Assembly: GCF_014205175.1 (NCBI RefSeq)
Contig: NZ_JACHNA010000001.1
Location: forward strand, 2,046,001 to 2,110,000
Length of the DNA stretch: 64,000 nucleotides
Reading direction: 5' to 3'
Source: Micrococcus cohnii
GTDB taxonomy: Bacteria > Actinomycetota > Actinomycetes > Actinomycetales > Micrococcaceae
Shown here: piece after piece, positions 61,813-64,000 of the stretch
Layout: each line of letters begins with the position of its first letter
How positions within the stretch are numbered: position 1 is the first letter of the stretch
The notes under the pieces: generated by a model
What the model saw: the letters and a program-made list of their open reading frames with translations, nothing else
What the model was told of the DNA's origin: nothing
Database searches by the model: none
Program-made: the position numbers and the translations under genes

Positions 61813-63210
61813 GTGTCCACCGCCCCGCTCCCCGCTGCGCACTCTCGCGCCGGATCTGCCTCCGTCGGCACCCTGCTCGACCGCGACGCCGCACACCTGT
61901 GGCACCCCTACGGGGCCGCCGGCGCCCGACAGCTCTACACGGTGACCGGGGCCCGCGGCGTCCGCCTCGACCTGACCGGCCCCGACGGCGACCGCCACGT
62001 GGCGATCGACGCGATGGCCTCGTGGTGGTCCGTCGTCCACGGGCACGGCCACCCGGCGCTCGTCGACGCCCTCACCCGGCAGGCGCAGGCATTCCCGCAC
62101 GTCATGTTCGGCGGGCTCACCCACGCACCCGCCGTCGAGCTGGCCGAGCGACTCCTCGCCCACACCCCCGATGCGCTCGAACACGTCTTTCTTGCGGACT
62201 CGGGGTCGGTGTCCGTCGAGGTGGCCCTCAAGCTCGCCCTGCAGTTCCAGGCGACCCTCGGGCGCACCGGCCGACGGCAGTTCCTGACGGTGCGCGGCGG
62301 CTACCACGGGGACACCGCCGCGCCGATGGGCGTGTGCGACCCGGTCGACGGCATGCACGCCGCGTTCACCTCGCTCGTCGCCCAGCATCTGTTCCTGCCG
62401 CGTCCGCCCGCCGCGCGGTGGGTTCTGGACGCCGATACGTCCGCTGGCCGGTGGGAGGCCGACGAGGCCGCGCTGACCGCGTGGGAGGAGCAGGCCCGGG
62501 CGTTCGCGGCCGAGCACGCCGACGAGGTCGCCGGAGTGATCCTCGAGCCCGTCCTGCAGGGCGCCGGCGGCATGTACGCCTACCACCCGCGCTGCCTGCG
62601 CCTGCTGCGGCAGCTGTGCGATGAGCACGGCTGGCTGCTGATCGCCGACGAGATCGCCACCGGATTCGGCCGCACCGGCCGCTGGCTGGCCTGCGACTGG
62701 GCCGAGGTCGTCCCCGACGTGCTGTGCCTCGGCAAGGCCCTGACCGGCGGCACCATGACCGGCGCCGCCATGCTGTGCACCGCCGAGGTCGCTCGGACCG
62801 TCTCCCGCACCGACCACGGCATGCCCGGCGCCCTGCTGCACGGGCCCACGTTCATGGGCAACCCGCTCATGTGCGCCGTCGCCTCCGCGTCCCTGGATCT
62901 GCTCACCGACCCCGCGACCGGCTGGCACACGCAGGTGCCGCGCATCGAGGCCGGGCTGCGCGCCGGGCTCACGGTGGCCGCCGAACTGCCGGCCGTGCGC
63001 GAGGTGCGCGTGCTCGGGGCCGTCGGCGTCGTCGAGCTGGACCGCCCCGTCGACGTCGAGCCGATCACCCGGGCCGCCGTCGCCCGCGGCGCATGGGTGC
63101 GCCCGTTCCGGAGCCTGGTCTACGTGATGCCGCCCTACGTCAGCACCGACGAGGACGTCGCGACGATCTGCGCCGCCGTGACCGGGGCGATCGCGGAGGT
63201 GTACGGATGA
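61813..63210 (+). CDS. bioA: Adenosylmethionine-8-amino-7-oxononanoate transaminase
   Basis: PLP enzyme that makes 7,8-diaminopelargonate using SAM as amino donor. The 465 residues begin DRDAAHLWHPYGAA, the hallmark of BioA, and continue with AMASWWSVVHGHGHP, GYHGDT, LLIADEIATGFGRTG, and the PLP lysine in CLGKALTGG (K308). GTG start nine bases after bioB, no clear ribosome-binding site. It overlaps bioF by 4 nt (ATGA). Confidence 0.96.
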   Translation: MSTAPLPAAHSRAGSASVGTLLDRDAAHLWHPYGAAGARQLYTVTGARGVRLDLTGPDGDRHVAIDAMASWWSVVHGHGHPALVDALTRQAQAFPHVMFGGLTHAPAVELAERLLAHTPDALEHVFLADSGSVSVEVALKLALQFQATLGRTGRRQFLTVRGGYHGDTAAPMGVCDPVDGMHAAFTSLVAQHLFLPRPPAARWVLDADTSAGRWEADEAALTAWEEQARAFAAEHADEVAGVILEPVLQGAGGMYAYHPRCLRLLRQLCDEHGWLLIADEIATGFGRTGRWLACDWAEVVPDVLCLGKALTGGTMTGAAMLCTAEVARTVSRTDHGMPGALLHGPTFMGNPLMCAVASASLDLLTDPATGWHTQVPRIEAGLRAGLTVAAELPAVREVRVLGAVGVVELDRPVDVEPITRAAVARGAWVRPFRSLVYVMPPYVSTDEDVATICAAVTGAIAEVYG

Positions 63211-64000
63211 CCGGCACCTGGGACGCCTGGCTCGACACCCGCGCCCGCGTCCGAGAGCGGCGGGGCCTGACGCGTACGGCAGGCCCCGCCCCCGGTGCGC
63301 CGCAGCCATCGGCTGCCCCGATCGACCTCGCCTCCAACGACTACCTCGGCCTCGCCCGGCACCCCCGCGTCCGGGAGGCGGCGGCGCGGGCCGCCGTCGA
63401 CCACGGCGTGGGTGCCGGAGCCTCGCGCGTCGTGACCGGCACCCACCCCCTGCACGTGGAGCTCGAACGGGAGGTCGCCGCGCTGGCCGGGGCCTCCATC
63501 GCCCTGGTGTTCTCCTCCGGCTACACCGCGAACCTCGGCGTGCTCGGGGCCATCGGCGGGCCCCGCAGCGCCGTCGTGCTGGACGAGCACGCCCACGCCT
63601 CCCTGCGGGACGGTGCCGCGCTCTCCGGCGCCGAGGTCCACGAGGCGCCGCACGGCCACCTGCCCGCCCTCGGCGAGCAGCTCACCCGACTGCGCGCCGC
63701 GGACCCCGGCAGACGCCTGGCCGTCGTGGTGGAGTCCGTGTACTCCGTGCTCGGCGACGCCGCGGATCTGCGCGCGCTCGGTGACCTCTGCGCCGAGCAC
63801 GACGCGCTGCTCGTGGTGGACGAGGCCCACAGCCTCGGCACCGTGCCTGAGGGCTCCTGCGCCGCGGCGGCCGGACTCTGGCGCGCCGAGCACCCCGGGG
63901 GCGGCACCACTGCGCCCGTGATCCTGACCGCCACCCTCTCCAAGGCGCTCGGCGCCCAGGGCGGAGTCGCGCTCTTCGGCGGAGATCCGACCCGTGCCGC
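63207..64000 (+). CDS. bioF: 8-amino-7-oxononanoate synthase (3' truncated by window end)
   Basis: PLP enzyme that condenses pimeloyl-ACP or -CoA with alanine to start the biotin ring pathway. The visible 264 residues carry DLASNDYLGLARHP, GASRVVTGTHPLHVELE, VVVESVYSVLGDAADL, VVDEAHSLG and the PLP lysine in SKALGAQGG (K246); about 100-120 residues of the C-terminus lie outside. Its ATG overlaps the bioA stop, so bioB-bioA-bioF form one coupled operon under the operator at 60494. Confidence 0.95.
   Translation, partial: MTGTWDAWLDTRARVRERRGLTRTAGPAPGAPQPSAAPIDLASNDYLGLARHPRVREAAARAAVDHGVGAGASRVVTGTHPLHVELEREVAALAGASIALVFSSGYTANLGVLGAIGGPRSAVVLDEHAHASLRDGAALSGAEVHEAPHGHLPALGEQLTRLRAADPGRRLAVVVESVYSVLGDAADLRALGDLCAEHDALLVVDEAHSLGTVPEGSCAAAAGLWRAEHPGGGTTAPVILTATLSKALGAQGGVALFGGDPTRA

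Overview
The window is a chromosomal segment of a very GC-rich (roughly 70% or more by eye) actinobacterium. The family set points to Micrococcales, perhaps a Micrococcus- or Kocuria-like member of Micrococcaceae: Lsr2, ClpC, the small Rv2747-type N-acetylglutamate synthase, DUF3151, an MT0933-like antitoxin-type peptide, DUF3618, and a BioQ-type biotin operator. The genus is inference. About 55 protein genes, one two-lesion pseudogene and four tRNA genes are packed with short gaps. No rRNA, CRISPR array, insertion sequence or phage gene was seen; the content is mostly core metabolism and housekeeping.

Layout. 0-9.8 kb: DUF3618-type fragment, secreted glycerophosphodiesterase, panC-mpg, an SRPBCC protein, an M13 peptidase, a MarR-controlled DHA2 exporter and a D-2-hydroxyacid dehydrogenase. 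9.8-20.2 kb: lysS, lsr2, clpC, a small antitoxin-like peptide, argA-type GNAT, mutY, radA and a FUSC-type membrane protein. 20.2-26.5 kb: a phosphate island, pstSCAB behind a putative PHO-box array, facing a Pit transporter with a PhoU/DUF47-like partner. 26.7-30.4 kb: an unknown gene, tRNA-Lys, and an amino-acid deaminase/aldolase coupled to a decayed FAD-linked oxidase. 30.5-38 kb: membrane proteins, a second glycerophosphodiesterase, a divergent Nramp relative, a thiamine-binding-type protein, a spermidine-synthase-like protein, a universal stress protein and a small zincin. 38-38.5 kb: tRNA-Glu, -Asp, -Phe. 38.6-47.5 kb: BCCT transporter, GH13 glucosidase coupled to an APC permease, MFS protein, nitroreductase, and a membrane protein/GntR operon. 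47.5-53.1 kb: xth, nadE, pyrE, corA and a TrmH-type methyltransferase. 53.2-60 kb: three unrelated lipoproteins around fba, DUF3151 and tdk. 59.9-64 kb: sixA-like phosphatase and the bioBAF operon, cut by the window end.

The most consistent structural signal is a TANNNT -10 hexamer (or a near match) ending 6-8 nt before an ATG or GTG with no Shine-Dalgarno sequence. It precedes more than twenty genes, so leaderless transcription looks like the default here, and I used it to choose many start codons. I found no clearly novel defence or mobile system. The items most worth a second look are the leaderless promoters, the pstS leader ORF and PHO array, the two-lesion oxidase pseudogene, the operators for MarR, GntR and BioQ, the long palindrome near 47.5 kb, and an Nramp-like transporter lacking its usual metal-binding motifs.
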